Shown piece after piece: positions 54,596 through 64,000 of a stretch of DNA of 64,000 bases. A program made the translations under genes and the position numbers. The stretch covers positions 63,325,676 to 63,389,675 of the forward strand of contig CM042145.1 of assembly GCA_023376005.1 (NCBI GenBank), given 5' to 3'. Origin of the DNA: Doryteuthis pealeii. Taxonomy: Eukaryota; Mollusca; Cephalopoda; Myopsida; Loliginidae. A model generated the notes under the pieces. The model made no database searches. It was not told where the DNA came from and worked only from the letters and a program-made list of their open reading frames with translations. Position 1 is the first letter of the stretch, and every line of letters starts with the position of its first letter.

Positions 54596-54795
54596 ATCGT
54601 AATAAGGATAAGGACCATTTATATCAAAGTGAAAATTGGTAAGTCCCAATTAGTTGTTCCAAGCAATTTCAACATGATCGATCTTCCAGAAAGGGATATG
54701 CAGCATTTTGTCCATTTTCTATTTTATTTTGTTTATAGACTGCATTACATAATCTAAGAATGATGTTGTCGAATTTATATGTCTTACATATTTCA

Positions 54796-55050
54796 GGAGG
54801 TATTTCAAACAAATAAAACTCATACCAAACAAACAATCACTACAACCAACAATCCCCCAGAGGACCTTGGTAAAAAATATAGAACATTTGTTCTGGCATC
54901 TATATCCTGATGTACAAAAAAGACAAGAATACTTGAACGTCTACACCTAAAAATCATAAAGAAGAAATTTTACATAGTCTGATTAAATAATAACTTGCAG
55001 CCAAAATACACAATATATATATATATATATATATAATATATATATATATA
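54796..55050. other. No gene; (TA)n at 55012-55055
   Basis: Unassigned AT-rich sequence and microsatellite. Confidence 0.6.
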
Positions 55051-55051
55051 T

Positions 55052-55533
55052 ATTATTTATATTTTGCTTGAAGGCAATTATAATGCATGTATCGCATAAA
55101 ATTCGATAATTATAGAAAATAATCTTGACAAGTGAATCCCGGCAAAGGATGGCTCGCTATGCAGAACACCGTACAGACGGTTTTGACTTTATTAAGTCTC
55201 ATCAGCATGTATACTAATGGCTCCCCTCCAACAGGAATCGAAACTGGGACCTCAGCAGGCATAGTCAGAGACCATATCGCTTCGGCCGCCGGTATCATAG
55301 CGAACAATTCCTGCGAAATTAAACTTGTCAATGATACTACACGCCTCTACCATAGTAGGTAAGGGGACGTTTATTGAGTAGTAAACAAACCCGGCCGTAA
55401 GCTCTTCGGCGAAGTGAATAAGATTTTTGGATGTTTGTTTTTTATAGAAGCATTGTTGAATAAATTATTATTCATATTTTGCTTGAAGGCAATTATAATG
55501 CATGTATCGCATAAAATTCGATAATTATAGAAA
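55052..55533 (-). mobile_element. tRNA-derived SINE between 66-bp direct repeats
   Basis: 55120-55465 on the minus strand has B-box-like CAGTTTCGATTCC and an upstream A-box-like region near CGAAGCGATATGG. The flanks 55052-55119 and 55466-55533 are near-identical direct repeats (GCTTGAAGGCAATTATAATG). Confidence 0.75.
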
Positions 55534-55699
55534 TATATATATATATATTATATTAGACAAAACGTGACCCATTGGGTCATCCATTCACCTCTGGGTAGAT
55601 AATTGAGATTAGGGAAAAGGGTGTTAGTAAAGCGAATGAAAAAAAAAATACGACTGGAAGAAACCTTAAATTCCTTTTTTTTTTTTAGCTTGCTAAGAA
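55534..55699. other. No gene recognised
   Basis: Includes a scrap of the 43540 outer arm (GTGACCCATTGGGTCATCC). Confidence 0.5.
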
Positions 55700-56075
55700 A
55701 CGGAATGTTTGACCGCATTTAAGCTACGGTTTGCTGGTTATGAAATTTAACATAAATATATTTCAAATTCAGGCATCTTTCTAACTCTCTCTCCTCTCCA
55801 GAGAAACTAACATTATATAATGAGGAGGTAGTCAAGAAATACTTAAAGGGGAAGAGAGTGATAGATAGAGAGTAAAGTAAGAGATTGGTCGGTTTTTGAC
55901 TTAATTGCAAATTACGACTAATTAGAACAAATTAAAACAACATTTTTTTCAAACATAATTCAATCCTAAAAATAAGGAATAATCTAGTATAATTTTCATG
56001 TCATTAAACTAAACAGTAAAAAAGCCTTTAGGAAGCAAAAGTTGATTAACTTAGCTTTAGTATAATAATAGATAT
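55700..56075 (-). repeat. RepH, inverted copy
   Basis: GCAAATTACGACTAATTAGA and GCTTTAGTATAATAATAGAT match 43040-43530 in inverse. Confidence 0.7.
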
Positions 56076-56194
56076 ACATATTGTGTATTTTGGCTGCAAG
56101 ATATGTGACACAATTAAAAGATAAATAACATAAAAGAAATATTCCTGTTTGACTTATCACTTTTTGTTCTTCTTTATATATATATATATATATA

Positions 56195-56437
56195 TTGAGA
56201 AGATAAGTGGAAAAATATAAATATATTAGTATGGATGAAATTTATTATATGCTCACACCTGTCTTCAAAAGAAGACATCTTGTTTACATGTGGTTTTCTA
56301 TTATTATTTTATTTTACTTTTAAAATATTTTTAATTGGAATGCTGTATATGTAAACAAATTTCCATTGACACACGTGTAAGCATATAATTTCATCCCTAC
56401 AAATATATCTATATTTTTCCATTTATTTTCTCAACAC

Positions 56438-56438
<1 letters not shown>
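56195..56438. repeat. Palindrome flanked by (TA)n
   Basis: TTGAGAAGATAAGTGGAAAA ... TTTTCCATTTATTTTCTCAA with arms of ~65 bp. A third piece TTGAGAAAATAAATGG lies at 56471. Confidence 0.7.
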
Positions 56439-56439
<1 letters not shown>

Positions 56440-56471
<32 letters not shown>

Positions 56472-56964
56472 TGAGAAAATAAATGGTTGCACGCAAGTCA
56501 CGTGCAAATCACACGCAAGGATTTAAAAAAATAACGTAGTGTTCAACCATTATTACACAGCCACTATAATAGAAAAGTTGCAGAAACACACAGAACCTAT
56601 CAAATATCGGACATATTCTGCCAAAATAATAACTCAATGCCTGAAGAAGACAACAGATCAGAAACACGTGTCGCGTATGTAAGATAAAAAGAATTAAACA
56701 TTTTTTTCTGAGAACATAATACATTTTGCGGACCTTCTTCTTTTTTATAAAATATTCAATTTTCTCCCGTTGGAACCAGAACAACATTATATATATATAT
56801 ATATATATATATTAATATATATATAATGCTGGATCAGTAATCTGCTGTCAAATGTACAGTTATTAGCTGAATTCTGATTTGTAATTTTCCTTCAATAATG
56901 TTTGATATTTTCACCTGTGGATTAAGTGCATTGCCACAGAAAAGATCACACAAAAAATAGATAT
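56440..56964. other. No gene recognised
   Basis: (TA)n/(GT)n at 56441-56470 and (TA)n at 56790-56825. Otherwise unassigned. Confidence 0.5.
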
Positions 56965-57110
56965 TTTGGTTTGGTTTGGTTTGGTTTTGTTTTATGGTAT
57001 ATCAACCTCAGTGGGTCATTTAATGCCGATAAAGTTTTGAAATAAATCAATTCTTAATGGATAATATAATTTTTTATAAATACGTTTTTCTATTTAACCC
57101 ATAGATGGGA
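56965..57110 (-). mobile_element. RepA tail-end fragment
   Basis: (GGTTT)4 then TTTTATGGTATATCAACCTC to ACCCATAGATGGGA. 5' truncated, as expected for a retroposon with its tail at the low-coordinate side. Confidence 0.8.
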
Positions 57111-57437
57111 ATAAATATTTTCATCATAAATAGACTTATTGATGACTAAAAATGGCTTCCTAGTATTGCATGGGTAGAGAGGTGGGGGGGAAGATACCTG
57201 GTGAATTGATTTGTTTACTTTTGAGATTCACAAATGGTGGACATTTTTAAGTAGAATTTCAATGCTATTTCTATGTATATATGTATACTTTAATTTTTAA
57301 ATATCTTTGAATATAAATCAAATCTTCATAATTTTAGCACAAAAAGCAAGAACCAGTGATATTTAATGTGTATAAATATTTACTTTGTTATTAATTGTTT
57401 TATTTTCATAGTATCATCTGGACAGGCACTAACTGCC

Positions 57438-57442
<5 letters not shown>
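57111..57442. other. No gene recognised
   Basis: Unassigned. 57340-57442 resembles the possible Helitron end at 39248 in inverse. Confidence 0.45.

Positions 57443-57492
<50 letters not shown>
57443..57492. repeat. (TA)n microsatellite
   Basis: About 25 TA units. Confidence 0.95.
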
Positions 57493-57494
<2 letters not shown>

Positions 57495-57630
57495 ATAAAA
57501 CCTAAATGAGTCGGATAAACCTACTAAAAGTTTTTGCTAAGTGCTCTTCAGAGCTAAGAGTTGGATCTGCCCTGAAGAGCACTTAGCGAAACTTTTAGTA
57601 TGTTTATCTGACTCATTAGGTTTATCTTTA
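57493..57630. repeat. Palindrome
   Basis: AAGATAAAACCTAAATGAGT ... ACTCATTAGGTTTATCTT, with inner GCTAAGTGCTCTTCAG and CTGAAGAGCACTTAGC. Arms ~62 bp. Abuts (TA)n. Confidence 0.85.
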
Positions 57631-58304
57631 TTATTGGCTCTACTTATATTGAGCACTTTTTACTTATTAGCTTTAGTTTCCTGGCGGTTTTGTTATGAAT
57701 ATATATTATCTTATATAATATATAAATATATATAATACACATATAAATTGTTTTTTTCTTTTGGCCAATATTGTACCAATAGATTATTTTGTTTGTACGA
57801 TTATCTTGGTCTTTTCTTTTTCCAAATTTTTTTTTCCCCAGGTGTATGTTTGGTAGCATATTTTTACAATCAAACTATTTGCTGGTTTTTTCTCGTCGGT
57901 GAGGATTTACCAACAAGTTTGGTATATTATATATATATATATAGGTAGATAGATGTACCCCCTCTCTCTCTCTTCTCTCTCTCTCTCCTTCTCTCTCTTC
58001 TTTAGAAAGACAGAGATGAAGACAGAAAGAGAGATGGACAAAGAGACAAAATGAAAAGAGGATGGTGCTTGCTTGCGATTAAAATGTGCCTCAGATATAT
58101 TCTTAACAAGTTAGTACAAGGCTAGAAGCAGAGGGCACCCAGTGAGAAACAAACTAAGAGTCTGCTAGCTACTCAGGACATCCCCTGCAGGATCACCAAA
58201 GTTAAATAGCAATGAGCCTGTTCAATATTTAATTGGTGACTTAAGTAACCGCAGGTACTGTAAGCAACTAGAGTCCTTAATTTATCAAAATGATGTTATT
58301 CAGC
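57631..58304. other. No gene recognised
   Basis: Short TA and CT/TC runs (57961-58000). Unassigned. Confidence 0.5.
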
Positions 58305-58830
58305 ATTAAATAACCCCAAAAGGGTTGATATGCTGTAAATTTGATGGGTAATCAATTTTTTTTTTTTGAACACATTTTTTTAGATCTCATTTTGTTCTTT
58401 TTAACCCATAGATGGGACCCTAATAAATACTACCACTCTGGTTCAGAGTGGACCTGGGAGTAATGTTGATGAAGGGGTACTCCACATTCCCAGACTTCTA
58501 GAACTGGAACTTCTCCGTTAGGTAAAGTTTAATGGTATACTCAGGACATTAAGACCCTCAGCCACTGCCTTCTAACACATATATGTTAAAAAGGGTTGGG
58601 GCTTGCCATAAGGGCAATAGGGTTGGAGCAATTGTATAGGTGCTAGGACTTGACGTGACCCTATTCTGATGGTGAGGTTCCAGTTATAAAGGTCTTGAGA
58701 ATGTGGAGTACCCCTTCATCACCATTACTCCCAGCTCCACTCTGATCCGGAAATGGTAGTACCTGTTAGGGTCCCACCTATGGGTTAAATAGAAAGTTTG
58801 TTTACAAAAAAAAAAAAAATTGTGTTCCAA
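58305..58830. mobile_element. RepA copies in opposite orientations
   Basis: 58345-58660 is RepA as usually oriented. From 58660 to 58830 the sequence turns round (GGTGAGGTTCCAGTT ... CTATGGGTTAAATAG) and forms an inverted pair. A further end scrap lies at 58305-58345. Confidence 0.8.
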
Positions 58831-58834
58831 ACTA

Positions 58835-59095
58835 TCTCTATGTTCCACCTTCGAATGAGAGCATGTATCCCTGCCCTGTAAAATTCTGTTGACTATTCTT
58901 TGAGCCACTTCTTCACTACAGATTACTCACCAGATTTAGCGCCTTCAGACTATCATCTCTCCGGGCCCATGAAAGAGGGTTTGAGAGGCAAACATTATTC
59001 CAGTGTCGAGGAAGTGAAATCTGTAGTGAAGAAGTGGCTCAAAGAACAGTCAACAGAATTCTACAGGGCAGGGATACATGCATACTACAAATCTT
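58835..59095 (+). pseudogene. Mariner 3' half with short inverted arm
   Basis: PDLAPSDYHLSGPMKEGLRG and SVEEVKSVVKKWLKEQSTEF, identical to the core at 43920-44080, with the left arm only (58838-58915). Confidence 0.8.
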
Positions 59096-59159
59096 TCAAA
59101 ACTTTGCAGGTATTAAATGACTCACTCACACTGTGGTTGATATGCGATAAAACAAAACA

Positions 59160-59900
59160 CACTAACAAACAAATAACCTTATAAAAAGAAAACACTATTA
59201 TATCATGTTATATCAGCAAAAACTAAGATATCTATACGATAAAACCATTCATAACCCAAACATTCTCTTATAGGTAGCCATTAATTTATATTATACTGAT
59301 TACGTGCCATCTGCTATGCCATTATCGTATTCTTATGCTAGATTAAGTTTTCTAAATAACTACTTTTGTTTTATTAATTTGCGTTATTGTTAAATGATTT
59401 TTTAATGGACCTTTGCAAATGAGGCTGGCTTTAATTTGTTTGTTTTGCTATTTCTTCTTTTTCGAATTCCTCCAGCCATAAAAATTAAGTTTGGATTACT
59501 TTTCTCAGAAAAATCAATTAGCCCTTCTCTCTAGCAGTGGACCAGATCCTTCTCACTCCCCCCCCCACCCCCGTGCGCCACTGTTCCTTTCACCCCCAAT
59601 TCTATTCCACACAACCACTTTTACCCACATACAACCTGGTCTTTAACTGGATATTTATTTAGATTTTAGCTGACAGTCAGCTTAAGATGTACATATGCAA
59701 AAGAAATTACCATTTACCAAGCAGCAAATAATAAAAATAAAATAATGAAAAAAATAAAATAAAATCAGTCCCTCCCCCCAAGGAATTTCAATGTTTTTTC
59801 TTATATAAAATGGTTATATAAAATGGTTATAATCGGGCAATGATGAGGCCTAGTTAAACCCACCAGCTGCTCTATCATCTGACTTATGAAGAGTCATTGT
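59160..59900. repeat. Mostly unassigned; repeat also at 61800-62080
   Basis: 59440-59850 matches 61225-61300 plus 61790-62080 in inverse (AAATTAAGTTTGGATTACTT, CACCCCCAATTCTATTCC). No gene. Confidence 0.65.
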
Positions 59901-59919
59901 TTTGTAAATAGTTTGATTG

Positions 59920-60140
59920 GATTTTACAGCATATCAACCCATTGGGTCATTTTATGCCAAAGACATTTTTGTTTTATTCATTCTTGGGTACTCAGTTTTT
60001 TTCTTGGGTAATTTTTTTCAATTTAACCCGTAGTTGGTTATTTGGTTGGATTTTATGGCATGTAAACCCATAGGGTTATTTTATGCTGAAGATGGTTGGT
60101 TTTATTCATTCTTGATGGGTACTCAATTTTATAAAAAATT
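59920..60140 (-). mobile_element. Two RepA tail-end fragments
   Basis: GGATTTTACAGCATATCAAC at 59925 and GGATTTTATGGCATGTAAAC at 60048, in tandem. Confidence 0.75.
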
Positions 60141-60164
60141 TTCTTTTTAAACATATTCCTTTTA

Positions 60165-60445
60165 GTATTATCTGCGTTATTCGGACTATTGTCCCCATCT
60201 TCATTGTTATTTGTACAACATTTCGGCAGATATACCCTCCGGCCTTCTTCAGGTTCAAAGTTCCGTGATGGCTCCCGAATATGACAAGAGAGTTCCCGAG
60301 TTCGAAAAGAAGGTTCCCGAGTCCGAGTAAGTTCCCGAGTCCGACAAGAAATACCTGAAGAAAGCCGGAAGGTATATCAGCCGAAATGTTGTACAAATAA
60401 CAATGAAGATGGGGACAATAGTCCGAATAACGCTAATAATACTAA
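60165..60445. mobile_element. Foldback element FB-1, complete palindrome
   Basis: Arms 60167-60258 and 60350-60442 (ATTCGGACTATTGTCCCCAT ... ACAATAGTCCGAAT) around a spacer of repeated GTTCCCGAGTCCGA units. This is the intact form of the fragments at 21900, 27840 and 29425. Confidence 0.85.
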
Positions 60446-60499
60446 TCTTCAAGCCTCATCTCAAACATTCAGAGAAATAACTAATTTCTTATCTTAATG

Positions 60500-61180
60500 A
60501 ACTTTAATTTCTTTTAAATTTTCTTTTTAAACATATTTCTTTTAAACTCATTTTTTTTTCTATTTAACCCATAACATGTGACCCTAAAAGGTACTACCAT
60601 TCTGGGTCAAAGTGGACCTGGGAACAAGGGTGATAAAGGGGTACACCAGATTCCCCAGAGCTCCAAACTGGAACTTCACCATCAGATAGAGATTAACGTC
60701 ATACACAGGACATTAAGACCCTCAGCCACCACCTTCTAGCACATTATAAAAAGGCCTGACATAATGGTAATAGTGTTGTATACCCTTCTTTACTTTATCT
60801 CTAATTCTATTCTTCTTCTGTTCGTCTTTTCTATCTTAAGTTCTTCTAGCGTCTCTTCTAACATCTCTTCTAGCGTCTGGACTTCGTCTTGGGGACTTCA
60901 TGTCTGGTCTTCCATTGGGGATTTCTCTTTATCAGAAGCCCTGTCTCATTGGTAGTTTTTAGATAATAACACAAGACTTTGATTTACTTAGATCATATTT
61001 ATTTCGAAATCCCCACCAGACTACCTGTGCAGATTGAGTCGGAGCATGCAATACACGACTATAGGGTTAGGACAATCATAGAGGAGCTAGGGCTTGACGT
61101 GACGATCTGATCGATCAGTGGGTGTCTTTCCAACTGTATGTCTAGCTTAAGTAAGGGAATGGTGGAATGTTGCATGTATT
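60500..61180 (-). mobile_element. RepA split by LTR-2
   Basis: RepA is 60500-60773 and 61061-61180, joined by sequence order in other copies (GGCAATAGGGTTGGGGCAATC). Confidence 0.8.
60774..61060 (-). mobile_element. Solo LTR, family LTR-2
   Basis: 287 bp, TGTTGTATACCCTTC ... ACACGACT, flanked by a perfect 4-bp duplication ATAG (60770-60773, 61061-61064) within RepA. Confidence 0.8.
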
Positions 61181-61305
61181 GTAGAATGTCTAACCTTTTA
61201 AACTTATCCTTTCTTCTCTTCATACCATATTCTTTTCGTTTTTTCTTCTACACAACTATTTTTTTTACTCGGTAAATGGTATCCAGTTAAAGACTGGGCT
61301 GAATG

Positions 61306-61786
61306 TGTTGTATACCCTTTTCATTACTTACTTTTCATTACTATTCTTCTTCTGGCGTCTTTGATAACTTACGTTCTTCAAGGTCTCTTCTAACATCTCG
61401 ACTTTGTCTTGGTGACTTCGTCTTGGTGGTCGGTCGCACTTAACTCATTTCTTCTTCATCAGTCTTGTTACCAAGACATTCACCAACCACAAAACCGTGT
61501 TATTTTCTTAAGCTTTTATTTACTTAACTATACATTTCATGTAACTAAATATCTGACTAACATAGCGTGCGTATGCAGAGTGAGTTCCAGTTAAGGTAGA
61601 ACATCTCCTCTGCCCGACGTCCAACTGAAAACTGAGGACCCAACCAGGTCCCACATGACTTCACATATTTCGCGGGCTTTCTGTACTATTCCATGGAAAG
61701 TCCCGCCCGTGATATGAAAAGGGCCATCCCTTTAGATATACAGGGGATTGACAATAATCTTATGCAACCGCATAGATTATGTAACA
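61306..61786. mobile_element. Solo LTR, family LTR-1
   Basis: 481 bp, TGTTGTATACCC ... TATGTAACA, with a perfect 4-bp duplication AATG (61302-61305, 61787-61790). The sequence around it is the inverse of 59440-59850, which shows the empty site. Confidence 0.9.
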
Positions 61787-61790
61787 AATG

Positions 61791-62310
61791 TTGCATGGTG
61801 GGTAACAGTGGTTGTGTGGAGTAGAATTGGGGGTGAAAGGAATGGGGGTTACGGTGGTGCAAAGGGGTGGGGAAGGATCTGGTCCACTGCTAAACTGAAG
61901 GGCTAATTGATTTTTCTGAGAAGAGTAATCCAAACTTAATTTTTATGGCTGGAGGAATACCAAAAAGAAAAACTAGAAAAACAAATAAATTAAAGGCAGC
62001 CCCCCAGCCCCACCCAAAGGAATTTGAATGTTTGTTTCTTATATAAAATGGTCATTATGAGGCAATGAACAAAAAGAAACAATTTCTGTTTTTGTTCTTT
62101 TGCTTTCAGAACAATCAAATTATTTCCTAAATTGACAGATGGGTTTGTTCTTGACTCATTTGATGATAAGAAAAAAAAGAAAAAAAGATTCACTTCAACC
62201 GCTCGGTTAATTGATTATTGTTAAAATAAATGAGAAAATAAAAAAAAAAGATAATCGAAATAACTTTGAGTTAAGGATAGAAATAGAAGTTCAAAATAAA
62301 AGGTAATAAT
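61791..62310. other. Repeat partner of 59440-59850, then unassigned
   Basis: 61791-62080 pairs with 59440-59850 in inverse. 62080-62310 is AT-rich without features. Confidence 0.6.
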
Positions 62311-62313
62311 ACG

Positions 62314-63155
62314 AGGGCTAGTCAAAAAGTAATGCCCTTTTGTTTAGGACAGGTATAATTACCAACACAGGAACATGTATCATACATCAAAATGAAGCTG
62401 GTCCTCTGTGGATCACATCCCTAATCCTCCACATAGCTGAGTCAAAAAGTAATCCCATTTTGTTTAGGACAGGTATAATTACCAACACAGGAACATGTAT
62501 CATACATCAAAATGAAGCTGGTCCTCTGTGGATCACATCCCTAATCCTCCACATAGCTGAGTCAAAAAGTAATCCCATTTTGTTTAGGACAGGTATAATT
62601 ACCAACACAGGAACATGTATCATACATCAAAATGAAGCTGGTCCTCTGTGGATCACATCCCTACTCCTTCACATAGCTGAGTCAAAAAGTAATCCCATTT
62701 TGTTTAGGACAGGTATAATTACCAACACAGGAACATGTATCATACATAACATTGAAACAGGTCCTCTGTTGATCACATCCCTATTCCTCCACATAAGGGA
62801 GTCAAAAAGTAATCCCATTTTGTTTAGGACAGGTATAATTACCAACACAGGAACATGTATCATACATCAAAATAAAGCTGGTCCTCTGTGGATCACATCC
62901 CTACTCCCCCACATAGCTGAGTCAAAAAGTAATCCCATTTTGTTTAGGACAGGTATAATTACCAACACAGGAACATGTATCATACATAACATTGAAACAG
63001 GTCCTCTGTGGATCACATCCCTACCCCTCCACATAAGGGAGTCAAAAAGTAATGCCATTTTGTTTAGGACAGGTATAATTACCAACACAGGAACATGCAT
63101 CATACATAACATTGAAACAGGTCCTCTGTGGATCACATCCCTACTTCTTCACATA
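62314..63155. repeat. Tandem array of a mariner end, 7 x 120 bp
   Basis: The unit starts GTCAAAAAGTAAT at 62321, 62441, 62561, 62681, 62801, 62921 and 63041, exactly 120 bp apart. It corresponds to the outer ~120 bp of the mariner ends at 43707 and 54057. Two unit types occur: CAAAATGAAGCTG (units 1, 2, 3, 5) and AACATTGAAACAG (4, 6, 7). Because 120 is divisible by 3 and the unit has no stop in one frame, a 275-codon frame results, which I do not call as a gene. Confidence 0.97.
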
Positions 63156-63395
63156 GTCATGGAATAATGTTTGTCTCTCTTTGACCCCATGAAAGAGGTT
63201 TTGAGAGGCAAACATAATTTCAGTGACAAGGAAGTGAAATCTGTAGTGAAGAAGTGGTTGTAAGAACAGTCAACAGAATTTTTAGGGGACTGGGTACATG
63301 CTCTCATTCGAGGGTGGAATATTGCTATTGAGAGAAATGGTGACTATGTGAAGAAATAGGGATGTGATCCACAGAGAACCAGCTTCATCTCCTCC
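63156..63395 (+). pseudogene. Mariner 3' portion next to the array
   Basis: MKEVLRGKHNFSDKEVKSVV-like coding with stops, then the right end AACCAGCTTCATCTCC. It is the rest of the element whose left end was amplified. Confidence 0.75.
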
Positions 63396-63475
63396 TCGCT
63401 GGGCTCTTTAATCTTGGTATGCTAATTGGTCTAAGAGAAGGAAAACCAGTTGCTGACCTGGAGAGGGATGGGCTC
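63396..63475 (+). mobile_element. SINE-B fragment
   Basis: GCTGGGCTCTTTAATCTTGG and TCTAAGAGAAGGAAAACC. Confidence 0.6.
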
Positions 63476-63559
63476 TACCAGGCAATTCATGCTCAAGACA
63501 TGCTACATGAGTAGAAAGACTCAGGTCACAGGATATGTCATTTTATACTCAAAATATAA

Positions 63560-64000
63560 AATTGTTTTTATTAATATATCTATTATTATATTAAAACTGA
63601 GCGAATCAATGACACAAAAGTTATATTAAAATATTCCTTGCTTTTAGGATTAACAAAAATTCCATTTTAATTGGTTCTAATTAGTAATTATGTCAAAAAC
63701 TGACCCATCCCTCACCCACATTCTGCCTATCACTTTCAACATCTGTATGTATATTTTGATTACCTCCTCGTTATATATGTTAGTTTCTCTCTGTGAGTAA
63801 GAGAGAGATGGAAGAGTGATTGTGGTAGACATTTAACTACTCACTTTATTTGCATGTTAAGATTCAGCGACGAGCCTGTAGCCAAATAAAATTCCATGAT
63901 CCATTTCAATTTGAATTAGGTCAAACGTTTCCTTTATTAGAAATCTTATAAAATGATTTTAATGGATTTTTTTAAAAACTCTCCAGACGTATTTTTTATT
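63560..64000 (+). repeat. RepH, third copy
   Basis: TTTTAATTGGTTCTAATTAG, ATATATGTTAGTTTCTCTCT and GAATTAGGTCAAACG as in 43040-43530. Runs off the window. Confidence 0.7.

Larger units (their letters stand above)
51745..54795 (-). pseudogene. RTE-type retrotransposon, dismembered by later insertions
   Basis: Minus-strand reverse-transcriptase blocks appear in the correct order from high to low coordinates: FEIPPEICKTYKFDNIILRL (54790-54700), KNLKATLV region (53690-53640), GDTDFVDIVIGVNTLAPFLF (52950-52880), HADDLALRANTPAQA (52760-52720; the ADD catalytic block), and AVAVSVLLYGCTTWTLMKCL (52160-52100). Between them lie a mariner foldback (53850-54595), RepA (53042-53608) and SINE-A (52339-52600). 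Frames are broken by indels. This is one old element, not several. Confidence 0.85.

Noticed and set aside
62321..63155. CRISPR-like regular spacing
   Set aside because: The 120-bp units are repetitive along their whole length with no unique spacers, and the genome is eukaryotic. The same applies to 1-1545.
62340..63167. 275-codon open frame
   Set aside because: It is read through seven 120-bp tandem units of a mariner end. The period is a multiple of three, so an open frame in one unit stays open in all.

Overview
This window is eukaryotic, AT-rich and dominated by transposable elements. The genes have introns with consensus splice sites, and there are tRNA-derived SINEs, CR1/Jockey- and RTE-type non-LTR retrotransposon remnants, mariner and hAT-type DNA elements, Helitrons, solo LTRs and long (TA)n, (GA)n and (CA)n tracts. 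The mixture, and especially the RTE-type reverse transcriptase followed by a Cys-rich finger, looks like a mollusc, most likely a cephalopod. That placement is inference, because no species marker is present. One 100-base assembly gap lies at 28173-28272.

Host genes are few. (1) A gasdermin gene (GSDME/pejvakin-like, a pore-forming cell-death effector) runs on the minus strand. Six coding exons are recognisable: 39775-39622, 33572-33365, 27818-27706, 25665-25540, 20801-20646 and 18237-18025. All have GT donors, AG acceptors and mutually compatible reading phases, and the last ends in a stop codon. The first exons, encoding the start of the pore-forming domain, were not found; they lie further upstream or outside the window. 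The third exon occurs a second time at 29411-29299 inside a ~1.47 kb duplication whose two copies flank the gap, so an assembly artefact is a serious possibility. (2) A 168-codon open reading frame at 5194-5700 (+) looks like a real unknown gene.

Layout: 1-1545 is a ~105-118 bp satellite related to the ends of a foldback element found elsewhere in the window. 2-9 kb holds MITEs, an RTE piece, a SINE, a solo LTR, the orphan gene and a Helitron nested in a MITE. 8.9-10 kb is a (GA)n-containing minisatellite. 10-17.9 kb holds solo LTRs, MITEs and palindromic elements. 18-39.8 kb is the gasdermin gene, with introns full of repeats. 39.9-64 kb is intergenic or upstream intron, built of nested repeats: LTRs, mariner palindromes, a dismembered RTE element and a 7 x 120 bp array made from a mariner end.

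Two dispersed families stand out. One is a hAT-like MITE (seven copies, several with perfect 8-bp target duplications) whose core carries telomere-like TTAGGG/CCCTAA repeats; two other inverted-repeat families have similar cores. The other, called RepA here, is a ~0.55-0.75 kb retroposon-like repeat with an (AAACC)n-type tail and a 13-bp target duplication, present in at least a dozen pieces.
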